DNA of 64,000 bases, taken from Oxyruncus cristatus. Its lineage: Eukaryota; Chordata; Aves; Passeriformes; Cotingidae. Numbering within the stretch: the stretch's first letter is position 1; each line of letters opens with the position of its first letter. Made by a program: the position numbers and the translations under genes. The stretch spans positions 1,102 to 65,101 of the forward strand of contig VXAY01006251.1 in NCBI GenBank assembly GCA_013399855.1, in the 5' to 3' direction. The notes under the pieces are model-generated. The model was not told the DNA's origin, did no database searches, and saw only the letters and a list, made by a program, of their open reading frames with translations. Positions 32,482 to 44,800 of the stretch are shown piece by piece.

Positions 32482-32760
32482 TATATAGAGCTCCCTGGTC
32501 TGGCAGCCTGTTGGCTGGGCGTGAGCAGAGCGAGAGCAACGGCTGGAGCTGTTCAAACTCTCTTCATTTTCCATTTTAGAAAGTGTGGAAAAATGCTATA
32601 TCTACTTTGGATTTTATCTTTTTATGTGCTTTTGTTTTTACCTAAAATCTGTACTTTGTTAAAGACAAATATCATGGTAACTGCCACAGGCATGAGGAAG
32701 AAACCATTGAACCTCTGGGTTTAGTTGTGCCTATAAATAAAGTTCTGGCTTAGCTGCACA
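32482..32760 (+). other. Compact TATA / small ORF / AATAAA unit (43-residue candidate micropeptide)
   Basis: TATATA(G) at 32482-32487 is followed by an ATG at 32593 (A at -3), a 43-codon ORF to the stop at 32722-32724, and AATAAA at 32736-32741. The peptide begins MLYLLWILSFYVLLFLPKIC, one strongly hydrophobic segment of about 17 residues, and ends with basic GMRKKPLNLWV. I do not recognise the peptide. The spacing would suit a short single-exon transcript of about 250 nt. It would equally suit the promoter and poly(A) region of an LTR, although no matching terminal repeats are seen. Chance is also possible. Confidence 0.25.
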
Positions 32761-35413
32761 AAGTCCTGCTCTTGGGTGTCCAGAAGGTAACAGGGCATTT
32801 CTTCAGCTGCCTGCAATGCTGGTGTTAGAGCTTGCTGTGCTGGGGGGGTTGGATGACCATAGACCACCAGCTAAGGCTTCCAGAAACGGGAAGAGCACTG
32901 GAGCCCTGAATCTGCGAATGAAATCTGTGCCGGCTGTTTCTGTGTAGGTGTGTGTGTGCAAAAATGAAGAAAGCAATTAAACTTTGACATTCTTCTCTGA
33001 AATTCCACTCGTGAGGATTTCCTGTTAAATATCAAAATTAACTCCAATTAATTTGTTCCATTCTACCCATCCATGTTGTCTTGCAGGTGCTGATAGAAAG
33101 CAATTTCACAATGATCACAGACAGCCAAAATACATTTACGGGGCTATTCCACTTGCTCCCATGCTACCTTCTTCAGTGCCAATTACCCACCTTTGAAACA
33201 CCCACCTGCATGTAGAGAAAGCCAAAACAAACGTATAAGGATAGTAATTTTCTACTCACGCCCTTTCTTTCTGCTGTTACTTACGTCACATTAGAATATC
33301 CCGGGAGCAGAAATGAGTTTTCAGGAGAAAGGATCAGAGATCTGGTGATTTTCCATGCTTGAGTTTTCAGTTCCCCCGTGCTGAAAGGTGAGCTGCTTTG
33401 GGAGGAAGAGTAACTCCTTCAAGCACCTGGGGAGGGGAGGAGGAGGGAAGGCCCCAGGAGCTGGGAAGCTGCAGAGGACTCCTGTCACCTTGGGTGAATT
33501 TTGCTCTTTCTGCAATGACACAGAGTGACATTTTGAGAAAGTTTTGAGAAAGCTAATTTTGCAAAGATGGCTAAATTGAACCAGGGTGCTCCAGGGAGGG
33601 CTCAAAGACACCGTTCTGGACCACACAAGCTTTTTTGAGGACTTAACGTGATTGTGTATAATAAAACTTAACAGTTTATTTCTTGCTATAAGGCAAGGAT
33701 TTTGTCAGGGTTGCTAAGGGATACTATTAATTGTCTTTTTTATTTGGAGGCTGAATCACAAATAGTTCTCCCTGGAAGCAACTTAATCCGTGATTTTTCT
33801 TTGTGGAGGATGGTGTTCTTAGCTCAGCTCTTGCTGTTGCTCGGTACTTCTGTTGCTACCCTAAGTTTAAGCATGACGAAAGGAAAGATAAAGGCTATAA
33901 ATTTTCCAGCAGAGTAAAATGCTGCAAAAAATCCCCACATTTAAAGCACGTTTTGAGAAAAAGAAAAACAAGAGGATTATTCATTGTAGAGGGGATACAG
34001 TTGATCACCATGGGTTCTGAGCACGCCTGCTATTTTTAGCTGTAACATCCCTATTGAAAGCCTCTGATAGTACCACTGGGTTTACTCAAGGATCTGGTGT
34101 ATTAAAGCAATCATAAGCCTCATCAGGGCTGTGAAAGCTGTGATGAGTCTAGAGAAGCAAGCTGTGATGTGCTACCCAAACAGCCACAAAAGGAGAAAGA
34201 TTATTTAGAACAGTACTTGGGCAAGTGAAAATATTTATTCTCTGCACTCTAGAGGGTAAATACTGTGATATATTCAATCCTCTAGCTGCTCACTCGAAGG
34301 ATTTAAGAGTCTGACCTCGGTCACCTTGTAAGTGCATGTTGTCCCATGAGAACATATTGGAGAATAGAAGAACATTCGAATACCTGCTGATATTTTGTCT
34401 GATGCCTGAAGCACATGAGTTCACAACAGCTGCTACCACTTCCACTGCATTAATCTCCACTGTTAAGCATTCTACCTGAGTCTGACAACTTGGTGGCATC
34501 TTGAAGCTCACCTCCATCCACGTTGTTGCAATCCCAAAATATCTGACTCCCTACAAGGTCTGTGGACTGGTATTGGGATGCCCTATCTGCTTCTGCTGGA
34601 CATGGAAGGGTCCACATGAACTGAAGAGGGCCCTGGGATTTGAGATTGGGATTTGAGGTTGGGAGGCATACAGAAGATGTTGTCGATAAGGGCTGGAAGG
34701 AAAACTGTAAAAGTTTTTGAAAATTAGAACTAACTTAAGAATAAAAGACTTACCTTACCCATCTTAATCTAGAGATTGAAATGGGGTTTGTTTGCCTGGA
34801 ACACTTTATCCTTTTCCATTTCAAAAGGAGGCAAAAATTTCTTTAAAAAAAAAAAGCCTTTTTTGAAAATGCCTTTTTTGAAAATCCCAGAGACAGGGCC
34901 TTTAACAAGTGGAGATCTAAGCTGGGGTTGAATGCACATATTTGGGCTCAGCTCCCCTGCCAATTACTGTAGGGTCCCCTGGTTGGCTCTGCATCTCTTT
35001 TCCAGCCTCAGCTATGCCTCTGATACATCCTGAGAGTGTGCTGGGATCTGCCACTCAGCAGGTCCCCTACAAGCAGAGCTGAGACTGCAGGCCCCCCAAA
35101 AAAGGGAGGACAAGGGTCACATTGGATGAGCTGAGGGACTGGGTCTTGCTGAAAGTGTCTGGTCACCGTTGAGCTTAAAACTGCCAAGAATTTGGTCTGT
35201 TTTCTCTGTGGCATCTAGACATTCAGTCACAGAAAGGTGTGTGATATGTGTGGGAAGGGCCCCTACTGAGCCTGTAAGTGGGTTTTCTTTCAGATGGGAT
35301 CCTAGCCCTGCTCATGAGGGGAGGGGAGGGAGAAGGGAAGGGAAAGCTTTACCCTATTGTTTGGTCCACAGGAGTGTAGCGTTACTCAGTATTTGCACAA
35401 ACTGCTTTTCCCA
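32761..35413. other. Intergenic, two short perfect tandem duplications
   Basis: No gene was recognised. There is an exact 15-bp tandem duplication (GCCTTTTTTGAAAAT at 34856-34870 and 34871-34885) and an 11-bp one (TTTTGAGAAAG at 33531-33541 and 33542-33552). Confidence 0.5.
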
Positions 35414-35624
35414 GATGAGGAAAAACTTCTTTGCTTTGAGGGTAGCAGAGTACTGGAACAGGCTGCCCAGAGAGCTTCTGGAGTCTCCTTCTCTGGAGAT
35501 ATTCCAGCCTGCCTGGACATGATCCTGTGCAACCTGGTCTAGGGGACCCTGCTTGAGCAGGGAGATTTGACTGGATGATCTTCACAGGTCCCTTCCAGCC
35601 CCAACCCTTCTGTGATTCTGTGAT
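35414..35624 (+). mobile_element. CR1 LINE 3'-end fragment with intact terminus
   Basis: Sense CR1: ATGAGGAAAAACTTCTTTGC, AGTACTGGAACAGGCTGCCC, AGAGAGCTTCTGGAGTCTCC, CCTGTGCAACCTGGTCTAGG, GGTCCCTTCCAGCCCCAACC, ending in TGTGATTCTGTGAT. It keeps the real 3' end and is 5'-truncated. Confidence 0.95.
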
Positions 35625-38600
35625 CGAGTTTTTATTTATTAGGATGCATGTTCTTGGGCTGGCTGTGCACCCCAGAGGGACTTGAATGAATTAATCAACA
35701 CACTCTCTGTACCACTGATCAAATGCAGGATAGAGACAGAAGGCCACATGCTAGCAATTTCCTGGCAGATGGGTCCTATCCACCATCTTTCACTTATCCA
35801 ATTTAATGCTCAAAACCACAAGCAAACCAATTGAAAAATAGCATTACAAACACACACAAACCCCCTCTTTTTCTTCTTTCATTCCCTTCACACCACTTGA
35901 ATAATAAGTAGTAACCAATGTATTATCAGAGCCACACTGTTTGCATGGAGACTAATAAAAGCATAACTTTGATCTGTTTTGACAAACACAAGTACAACTT
36001 TCGAGTCTTTAATAATTACATTAGTCAAAGTCACTGATCACGACATGAGGCAGTGTGTTATTTAGAGAAAGGGAAACAGGTATTCACGTCACCAGAGTGG
36101 CTTCTAAGGCAACCAGAGTGTGAAGGTGTTTTTACCCTCCTTCCTCCCACTTCCTTCATGGGAAAAGCAATCAAGGAAAGCCAGGCCCAAAGGGAGCAGT
36201 GTCCTGTTCAATTCTTTACTCCGTGTTGGAGCGATATTATGTACAGCCAATCGTTTGCTCACACAACATTTGAAGATGTTTTGCGAAATTGTTGCCCATA
36301 AAAATATTCTTCACCACCCTGCTTGACTGATGCAAGCCAAGTGACCAGGTGAGCAGCCCTGATCCCTTTCAGTGCAGAGTGAAGCAGGGTTACTGAAAGC
36401 ACCTTAGCAGGGGTTTCAGCTGCTCTGCTTTCCTCGTGCTGAAATGACCTCAGCACGGTTGCATGGTCACTGGGTGCGTTGCAGCTGCAGGGTGGTACCT
36501 TCTGAAGCAGTAACTGCTTCTCCTCCTGTGAACATCCATTTATAGCCTGGGGTTATTGAGTTCTTGCAGTGGATCAAGCTCTAGTAGATGCTGTGCAAAG
36601 GCAGAAATCTCTGACTAAAAAGCTTTCTGTCTAAATAAGAGGCAGTAGCTGGAGACAGACAGACTGACTAGGAGGAAAGGGAGAAAGCAAGAAATAAGGA
36701 GACAATATTGGTCAGGATGGCGGCTAATAGTCTCAGCATCTAGGCAGACTGACTGATGTCAAGCTGAGAACTTTGGCAAAAGGCCATCCTAGATCAGCAG
36801 GGAAGGAAGGCAGCAACTGGAAATAAAAAAGAAATATATAATGAATGGAGGGAAAGAAAGGAAAGTAGCTAGCAATCAATATAAATGGGAAGTTAATGAG
36901 GTGCAGGAAAATTATAAATTTATATAAAGGCACCAGAGAAAAATCCATCCCTTAGAACATTGTGAAGAGTTTTCAAAGAAGGGCTGCCAGAAAGAAGAGC
37001 AACAACTAAGGTAGGCCAGTTTCCAGAAGGAGGTTTGAAGATGGATAGTTGTGGCCCAAACCAGACATAAATGTCCCATGAATGTTGTCCTATTACAAGA
37101 AGGATCAGGAAGATGCACCTGTATCTCACATGCTTGACAAATTTTATTCTGTCCTAGGCCAAGCAGCATGCAGCCAGCTAATCAATTAAATTATCAAATG
37201 AGTAATTAAAATATCACAAAACTATCAGGAAATACTTATATCATGCAAAAGTGTTAATGGAGTAAATCAGTCACCAAAGCAATCTTGTTTGCTTGTTGAC
37301 CTGGGCCTACTCTAACAAACTGAGTTTTATCACAGAAGGGTTCAGAATTTGGGAACACAGAAAGCAGATTCAATTTACATGGAACATGCTGAAACTATAT
37401 GCTGTAAAGCACTAATTCTGGCAAGGTTGTCAGATTTATAATGAAGAATCTGCTCAAGTGCATCACATCCTGTACTCCAAAAGATGTCGTGGTTATAAGT
37501 TTTCTAATCCAATCTTTAGCTGCAAAGCCAGGAGAGTGCTGAGAAGGACCAGGGAAGATATTTGTCCTCCGTGCAGGACACTGAAATCCAGGATGTGGTG
37601 CAAAGTGCGTTGCTGGAATGTGTGTGCACCTTTTGCTGTTACAGCTGCTCAGAATTTGAGGAGATTGTACAGAACACATATGAAATGGTGGGATGGCTCC
37701 TGAAAATGCCTGTGTCTCCAAGACCTTGAGAGGTGGATCCATCTGGATTACATGAGAGGGATCTTGACTGCAGCATGTAGATGTGTTGCTGGAGAGAAAA
37801 CATGGATCAGCAGAGCAGTGAATTAAACACATGGAATGGAATGCCCTGAGGTCTTAATGGGAAGTCAGACAATAGGAGTTGGTGATTGCTCATGGGCTTA
37901 ATGTTTGTGAGTCTGTAACATCTGTGGGCAGTCAGGAAGTATGGCATTTGGAGGAGGAGGATCCGGTAGCTATGCAGACAGAATCACACAGCTCATTTTA
38001 ATGAGAAGAGTTCCAAAAAACCTCCAAAAGCACTCAGGTGAAGATATAATACAGAAGCAGAAGAGACTGATCAATTAAAAAAGGGTCAGATGAAACCAAG
38101 AAAAACATGAAGTCTTATCAGAAAAAAAAAAGACAAAACTCTAAAGCAGTGGAGAGGATGGAGCCAGGGCAAGTGGAAAGAGATCCATCTCGAAGCGAAA
38201 AACCGGGGAAATCACAATTTGCAGCAGCATTTAAAGTACCTAATCCAGAGAGACATTCGTAAAGAGTATAGAAAAGGACATTGCAATTCCTGAGCTGTGA
38301 CTATCAACCAAGAGTCTGAGCTCTCTCTGTACCTGGAAGGGAAACGTTGTATGTGGAAGGTGGTCTGGAGAAGAGATGAGGGAGCAGGAGGGAAGGAGGA
38401 AAGATGGAGACAGGGATGTTCGGGAGATGAAAGAAGTGACAGACAGTCCAGTTCTTGGTAAATCCTTGGTTTTGCTGCAATACCACCAGCAGAAAAGTCA
38501 CAGGTGTTGTGAGCACCACTGCTGGGTGCTGCACCCTCCCAGCCCTTGAACTGCTTTGTGAATTTAGGTTTCCTTAAAATAGCTCTTCTTAATTTACGTC

Positions 38601-38855
38601 TTCCATTCACTACCAGAACATGCCAGAATACCTGAATTTCTGCAAAACTCCAGCACTAAGTTACAGGGCATGTTCCAAAGGGAGTTTATAGATTAATGCA
38701 GTAAATTTTGCAACCATCCTTCCTCTCCTGGTGAGAGCCCTGAGAGAGAAGGATCATCATCATCTGTCCCCATTCCAGCTTTGAAAAAGAAAATTCAGCT
38801 GTAATGTTTCTGAGGGCTTCTTCTGCTTTTCTTTGTGAGAGCAGCTTTGGGAAGA
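35625..38855. other. Intergenic; AT-rich stretch near 35880-36040
   Basis: No coding or repeat feature was supported. The segment just after the CR1 copy is AT-rich and non-repetitive with several TAAT cores. Confidence 0.45.
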
Positions 38856-38890
38856 TATAAATATGTATATGCATATATATATATATATAA
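38856..38890 (+). repeat. AT-rich microsatellite, (AT)n
   Basis: An imperfect alternating stretch, ATATAAATATGTATATGCAT followed by about eight AT units. Confidence 0.85.
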
Positions 38891-41800
38891 AATCTTTTTA
38901 ACATTACAAGAAAGAAAAATGTCATTGAAAATGTTGTTCTTTGTCATGTATTTAAATTTCTGTTCACAAATTTAAAAAGTTTGCTTTAGCTCTTTTTTTA
39001 GAAGGAATAAAAATGGAAACAGTTCCATCAAAACTTCCATGTCATTAAAAAGTCTTTTCTTTTAGTTGAAAAAGATTTAAATTATAATTTTGACTAGGAT
39101 CATTATAGAAACAAAACCACTATGAAAAGGAAAAGGGAAAAGAGGCTGCTTTAGCCATTACACAGCGTTCAGTGTAAATCTTGAACACAGCCAAATTCCC
39201 AGTTTGGGGTCATATCTAAGTGAATCTTCCTTGCTCCCTTCTTTTCCTGGGAAACCAGCAATGTTCCTCTGCCAGCCATAGCTATGAGGAGCTGCAAAGG
39301 GCACGTTCCCACTGTGAGTGACAACCACTAATCACCAGATAATTTAGTCAATGTTCCTGAAGAAGTATGGATGAAAAGATGCAGAGGAAATGGGTGGTTC
39401 TGAGGCAGAGTAGGAATGAAAGCCAAGGGAAGAAAGAGGGGATATTTTCCAGATGTGAAGAACACACAACCTGGATGCTTTTATAAAATATGCCTGAGGG
39501 ACACACTGAATTGTGAGTTAGGGAGGTCAGGATGCGCTGCCTTCTCTCAGGGCTGCACCATCCCACCCTGGCAGAGCCTAATGACAGCCCCTTTCCCATT
39601 TGCTGCTTTTCCTTACACGGGGACCCCAAGGAAAACAGGCAGGTTGTGGTGAGACTGACTGCACTGATGCCAGGATCTGACCCTGCCTAGCTAATCAGCA
39701 CTGCTTGCCCAAAACTGAATGAAACAGCAGGCTTGGCAGTGAAAATGTCTTCCCTGTGCGTTACACTGCAGGGCTCAGGCAGTAATTCCTGCAAACGGTT
39801 AATTGCTGGCCAGCTTTGATCTCCTTGAAATAGAAATCAATTCACATGCTGACAATTTCTCCAAAAAGGGCATGCCTCAGCACTCAGAGGCATCCTGCAC
39901 TCTTGGATAGAACTCCTGTCTCTCCATCACTCCCTCCCTGGCTCTTAGGAAAATTGTACTTAATGACAAGGAAGGTAGAGGGACTGCAGCGTGGAGCCTG
40001 CAGAGCTACCGTTTGTTTTCACTGAAAGAGGAACTCTAGATAAAGGGAAGAAAATGATTAAACATCTTCAAAAGCAGAAAACTTGTAGACAAAAGCAGCA
40101 AGACCCGAAATCTGAATGTTTTCGTGAGATCATGGGATTCAGCCTCTAGGACTGACCACAGACCATCTGAATGCAGGCACTGATGCACATGTGAAGAAAA
40201 CAGAAGAACATGTCCCTCAGCTTCAGTTGCCTAGATGTGGGTGTCCAGGGTCAGCTGAGGTGTTTTGGGTGGTCCTATCTGACCTCCAGCTGCTGGAGCA
40301 CCTACACCTCCATTAGAAGAGGTGTGAAACAGGGGAATCCACATTTTGGGGGGGATTCTGTTTGTGTCCCACCAGGCCTGGAGGGTGCATACAACTCAGA
40401 AAGGGTGTGGCTGCAAGACTGAGATTTGGAGTATTGGTTATGGAAGGGCGTTTAAAAGTCTGTGGTGGTATATTAACCTTGTGTAAGTGTCTCCTATTGT
40501 GGTTTATTTGTTGTGTTGCTGATATTAACCCTGAATGTGTAGTTCCTGGGTTGCCCATTAATTATTTTTGTAACCCATTTATGGACCTTAATTACTGAAC
40601 TGAGTCTTGATTTTGGTTTAAAATGCATGAATTGATCAGTTTTCCCTTGCAGCCCTTACCTTTACGGTCAGAGGAGCCTGGAGAAGAATTTGTCACATAC
40701 CAGTAGTAGACACAGTGTGTGCTCATGTCCCTTGGTTTTACTGATGTCATGGACACCAATTGCCCTGACTGAAACAACAGTTTAGGCAGGCAGTTCAAAT
40801 GCAAACACCAACATTTAGGTATTGTAGCCTCAAGCTGAGCCATGCACCTTTAGTTGTCTGAAAATTAGCTACTTGTTCCTAAACTTGCTGCTGAGACTTG
40901 TCAAGTTGAAGGAGGTTTTGCTAGCGGGTTATTCATCCCATCCTAAAACAGGCTTCTACAAGTGCCTGTTTCTCTCCATCATGTACAAATAAGGATTTAT
41001 CTGACTAGATGCCTTGTCTAGAGGATGACCATAAGGTGGTGGCACCAAGCATAGGGTGCATCCAAGATTAGTCAGTAGCACAGAGAAACATGCAACAGTC
41101 ATTCACCGCAGCAACGGGAACTGCAAAATTCCTCTCCTTTCCTTAAAAGTCTCTGCTCCAGTCCACATTAACTGCTACTACCACTCTAAGGAAGGGGAGA
41201 AATGAAGGAAACTCATTGGTATTCTGGAAACCAGAGGTGGGTGACAAGTGAGGAGGTTGGTGATGTGTTTGGCACATTAACAAATGAACTTTCTTTTAAA
41301 CCCCGTTTGGCAAAGTCTGGCTCTCCACATAAACACTGAAGCCTGTTTTTCATCCATGCTGTGTGCTAAGTTAATTGTTAGCCTCTCCTACCCTCTGTTG
41401 TAGCTTAGGGTAATACCTTTTAAATGTACTTTCATTAACCTCAGGAATAGTTTAGAACATAATAGTGTGTTTCTCTTTTGGGCAACACAATTAACCTTTC
41501 CTGGAACAACAAAGAATGTACCATAACATTTAACAGCAAAGTCAATACATTATTTTCTTGCATTTTATGTATATATGCCCTCTTGCCACAGCACCCAAGA
41601 ATGGAGAAAGATAATTTTTCTCATGGAAGAGATTTCTAGTTCCCTGCCACATCACACCTCTCTTTTGTTTTTGCACTTGCACCTACATTTCGACAACTCT
41701 GTGCTTTTGAGTCATAAATACACACCAAGCAATTAATCTGTCATTTGTCGAGTACCACCAAACACTTTTTCTCTATTCCTCTGCTTCTGTTAGGAGCACC

Positions 41801-44800
41801 AGATTTTATCATTCTCGGACTTTTTCATTCCCATCAAAGCCTTCCCAAACAATGAGGTCAGAAACTTCCAGTAATATTTAAGAATCCTTCCCATAATCCA
41901 AATAGTTATTGAAAAAACTCTTTAGTTTGCAAAGAAGGAGAAACATTCGATAAGTCAGCAAATCAGTTTTCAAACGACTATATAATAGGAGGAAACCTGC
42001 TAAGTTCATCATACAACTTTTTCATAAGTCTAAGATGTTGCTTTTTCTTAAGAAATTGAAAATGAAATTAAAATTAGTTGTTTGCCCTAGTCAACCACTG
42101 CCTACATCTGTATGTAAAATTATTTAGGCTGTAGGGAATTGCCCTATCTTCTACTTACTATTAAAAAGCTTTTATTTAAGCACGAGAGAATTTTTTTTTT
42201 TTTCAGGCAAACACTGTATCACTAAAAATATCTCTTGTGTCAGTCAAATTATCTGTATTTTTTTTAATATAAAAAATAATTTTACAAAGAAGAATGAGAC
42301 CCTTTGACCCAAACAAAGATGAAAGTTAACATAATGTCTCTTTTCAATGTCTTTAAAATTATATTGCCTTTTACATTTTGAAGTGATAATTCAGTTCAAT
42401 ATTTGCCCAAATTTAATTTTAAGAAAATAAAAAATTAGTCCCCAAATGAAAATTATATTTTTTTTTTTAGTTCTGGAAGGACTTCTGAAAATTCCTTCAA
42501 AGAGCAAACCAAGCTTAAGAATAGGATCTCCAGTCTTCAAAACTTGTTCACGTTTTTCTCACTTTTGTAATTTTGTAGTCACTTTTCATCATGAAGTGAT
42601 TGTTACAGACACTTCTCAGCGATGCTGCTGCTTCAGTCCTAATAGGACAACTGCAACCTCTTAAATGAGAACAAGTAATGAAGAGCAAACCCATCCTGTC
42701 TGGGTGAAATTCCTTCTCATCCCTCCCTGCCCTTCCCCTGGATCCAATACTCTCCTTACATGGCACTTGTACGCTCAGAAATGAATGGAGTGGTTCGTAT
42801 AGAAGTGTGCAAGGTTTCAGGTTTTATCCCTGAAGAACAACCATTTCTGCTCTCTCTTCATTGAGAATGAATATGTGGTACCTGAGCAAAACCAGTCTGA
42901 AGAGTCCTTGGGGAGAAATAGCGATGAACATTTTTTTCCATATCAAGCAGCTTGGTTACCCGAGACACCAAGGAAATGGTACATCCCTTCACTGGGATTT
43001 ATTCATCCATATCTGACCCTGGGAAACCAAGTTTTTAGCCTCCATCCTCTGGTGATGCCACCCTGCAGCTTCATGCTCCTAATCCAGCCTCCTGTCCCTT
43101 CCAGGTGTGAGAGTAGCAACGGCATATCTCAGATTCCACCTTAGCACAAAAGAAAATACCTCTTAAAAGGACGTGCAAGACTAAGGGTGAGAAATCTGCA
43201 GGGTTTGCATGTCCAGAGATAACAGCTTGGGATTTCGTATCTCAAACTCTGTCCCATCAGAGAGCACCATATCCTTCACACCCCCAGCACTGTGCAGTTC
43301 TGCAGTGCTCACTCAGGCAGGCTCAGCTCCCTGTGGTGATGAGAGAGGTCCACCCCACAGAGGTGAGGAGGGATGGATTGTGCTCAGGAGTTTATAGGAT
43401 ATAGAAACTTTGTGAGGAAATTCCCGATTTCTAGCATTTTGGCACAAATTCCTTCCAGGTCAAATGATTGCAAGGCAAAAATTGCAAGGAAATTTGAAAG
43501 AGAGTAAATTTATGCCCTGTCTCTGTGCCTGAGTGTGCCATGCTCATTCTATGTTGAGACTCTTGCATAGCCATGAACATTCTCTAAAACTTCATTGACT
43601 TCCCTCCCCCTTCAAAAACCAAATAAGATAGGAGATAAATCTCTGATTAATCAAAGATTTTAAGTAAGAAAAGGAGTTAATAATTAGCTCCCCAGCTCAT
43701 GAATTTGAACGAAGAGAGCTACATCTTGAGAAATTCTTGACATTGCTACAAAAGTTTTAAAAGGATGAAGAGAAAAAACCATTTTTTTCTACTTCATAAA
43801 CAGAAAGATAATCTATTTGACACAAAGCTCATGGCCTAAATTAGTATTTCGTCATTCAGTAATCCTATTTCTTGGGAATAAATTGTTTTCTCTGTTAATA
43901 GACCTGGGCATGTTTCATCACCAGTGGAAGAAATATTTGTAAATTTACGCCTTAGGAGCTTTGGAAGTGTTTTTATTTACTTCAAAAGTTTCTTCTCTGC
44001 TTTCAGGAGAAATCCTGGCTGAAGCTATAATGAAATAAGGTAATATCTGAGCCTTATTCTTACTGCATAATTTGTCCCAGGTTTTCCAGCAAAGAGGGAT
44101 GTGGGATGGGTTCTGCCCAGCACAGACAATGTGTGGCTGGGGTGCACAGCCAGGGGCCACAAAGTGTGTCCCAGGTCCCACGGTGCCAACAACACCTTTG
44201 ACAACCAGGAGCATTGTGACTGAGAAGGGGCTCTCCTGACACCTTCCCCTTTCCTCCTGTGCGGGTTCATGTCTCGTAAACGTGTTCTCTTCTGCCTTTT
44301 CCCCCCTAAGGTACAATTGCAGCATTGCTTTGTGTTAGAGCAAAACACAGGACACTGAGTCACACTTTTGCCCGGCTTGTGTTTTTGTAGCAGCTTCAGT
44401 GTGGAGCTGGGAATGACAAAGCCCAAGCACCGCTGCAGCTGTAAAGGTCTGGCCATGGTGACACTGTTTTTTCCCCTTGGAAAGTAACTGCACCTCCAAG
44501 AAACGCTACCAGAAGGTTATTTGCGTCAGGGACAGTAAATGTAAACTCAACACAAACATAGACAAAACCACCCACTAACACCACCCCAAACCTAGGACCC
44601 TTTAGCAGACACCTGGGGCATCTGAAGGAAGGTCCTAAACATCAAAGCATAAAGAGATGATATTTTATAGGCCTTGTACTCTCAAAGGAGATCCCCATGT
44701 GCCCATTATAATAATCCCTGAGGTGATAATTAAGTGGGCATAATGCCAGATAGGCATTTTATAGGTAGCTTTTGTGTGAATTTGCAGGAGCAAGATGAGA

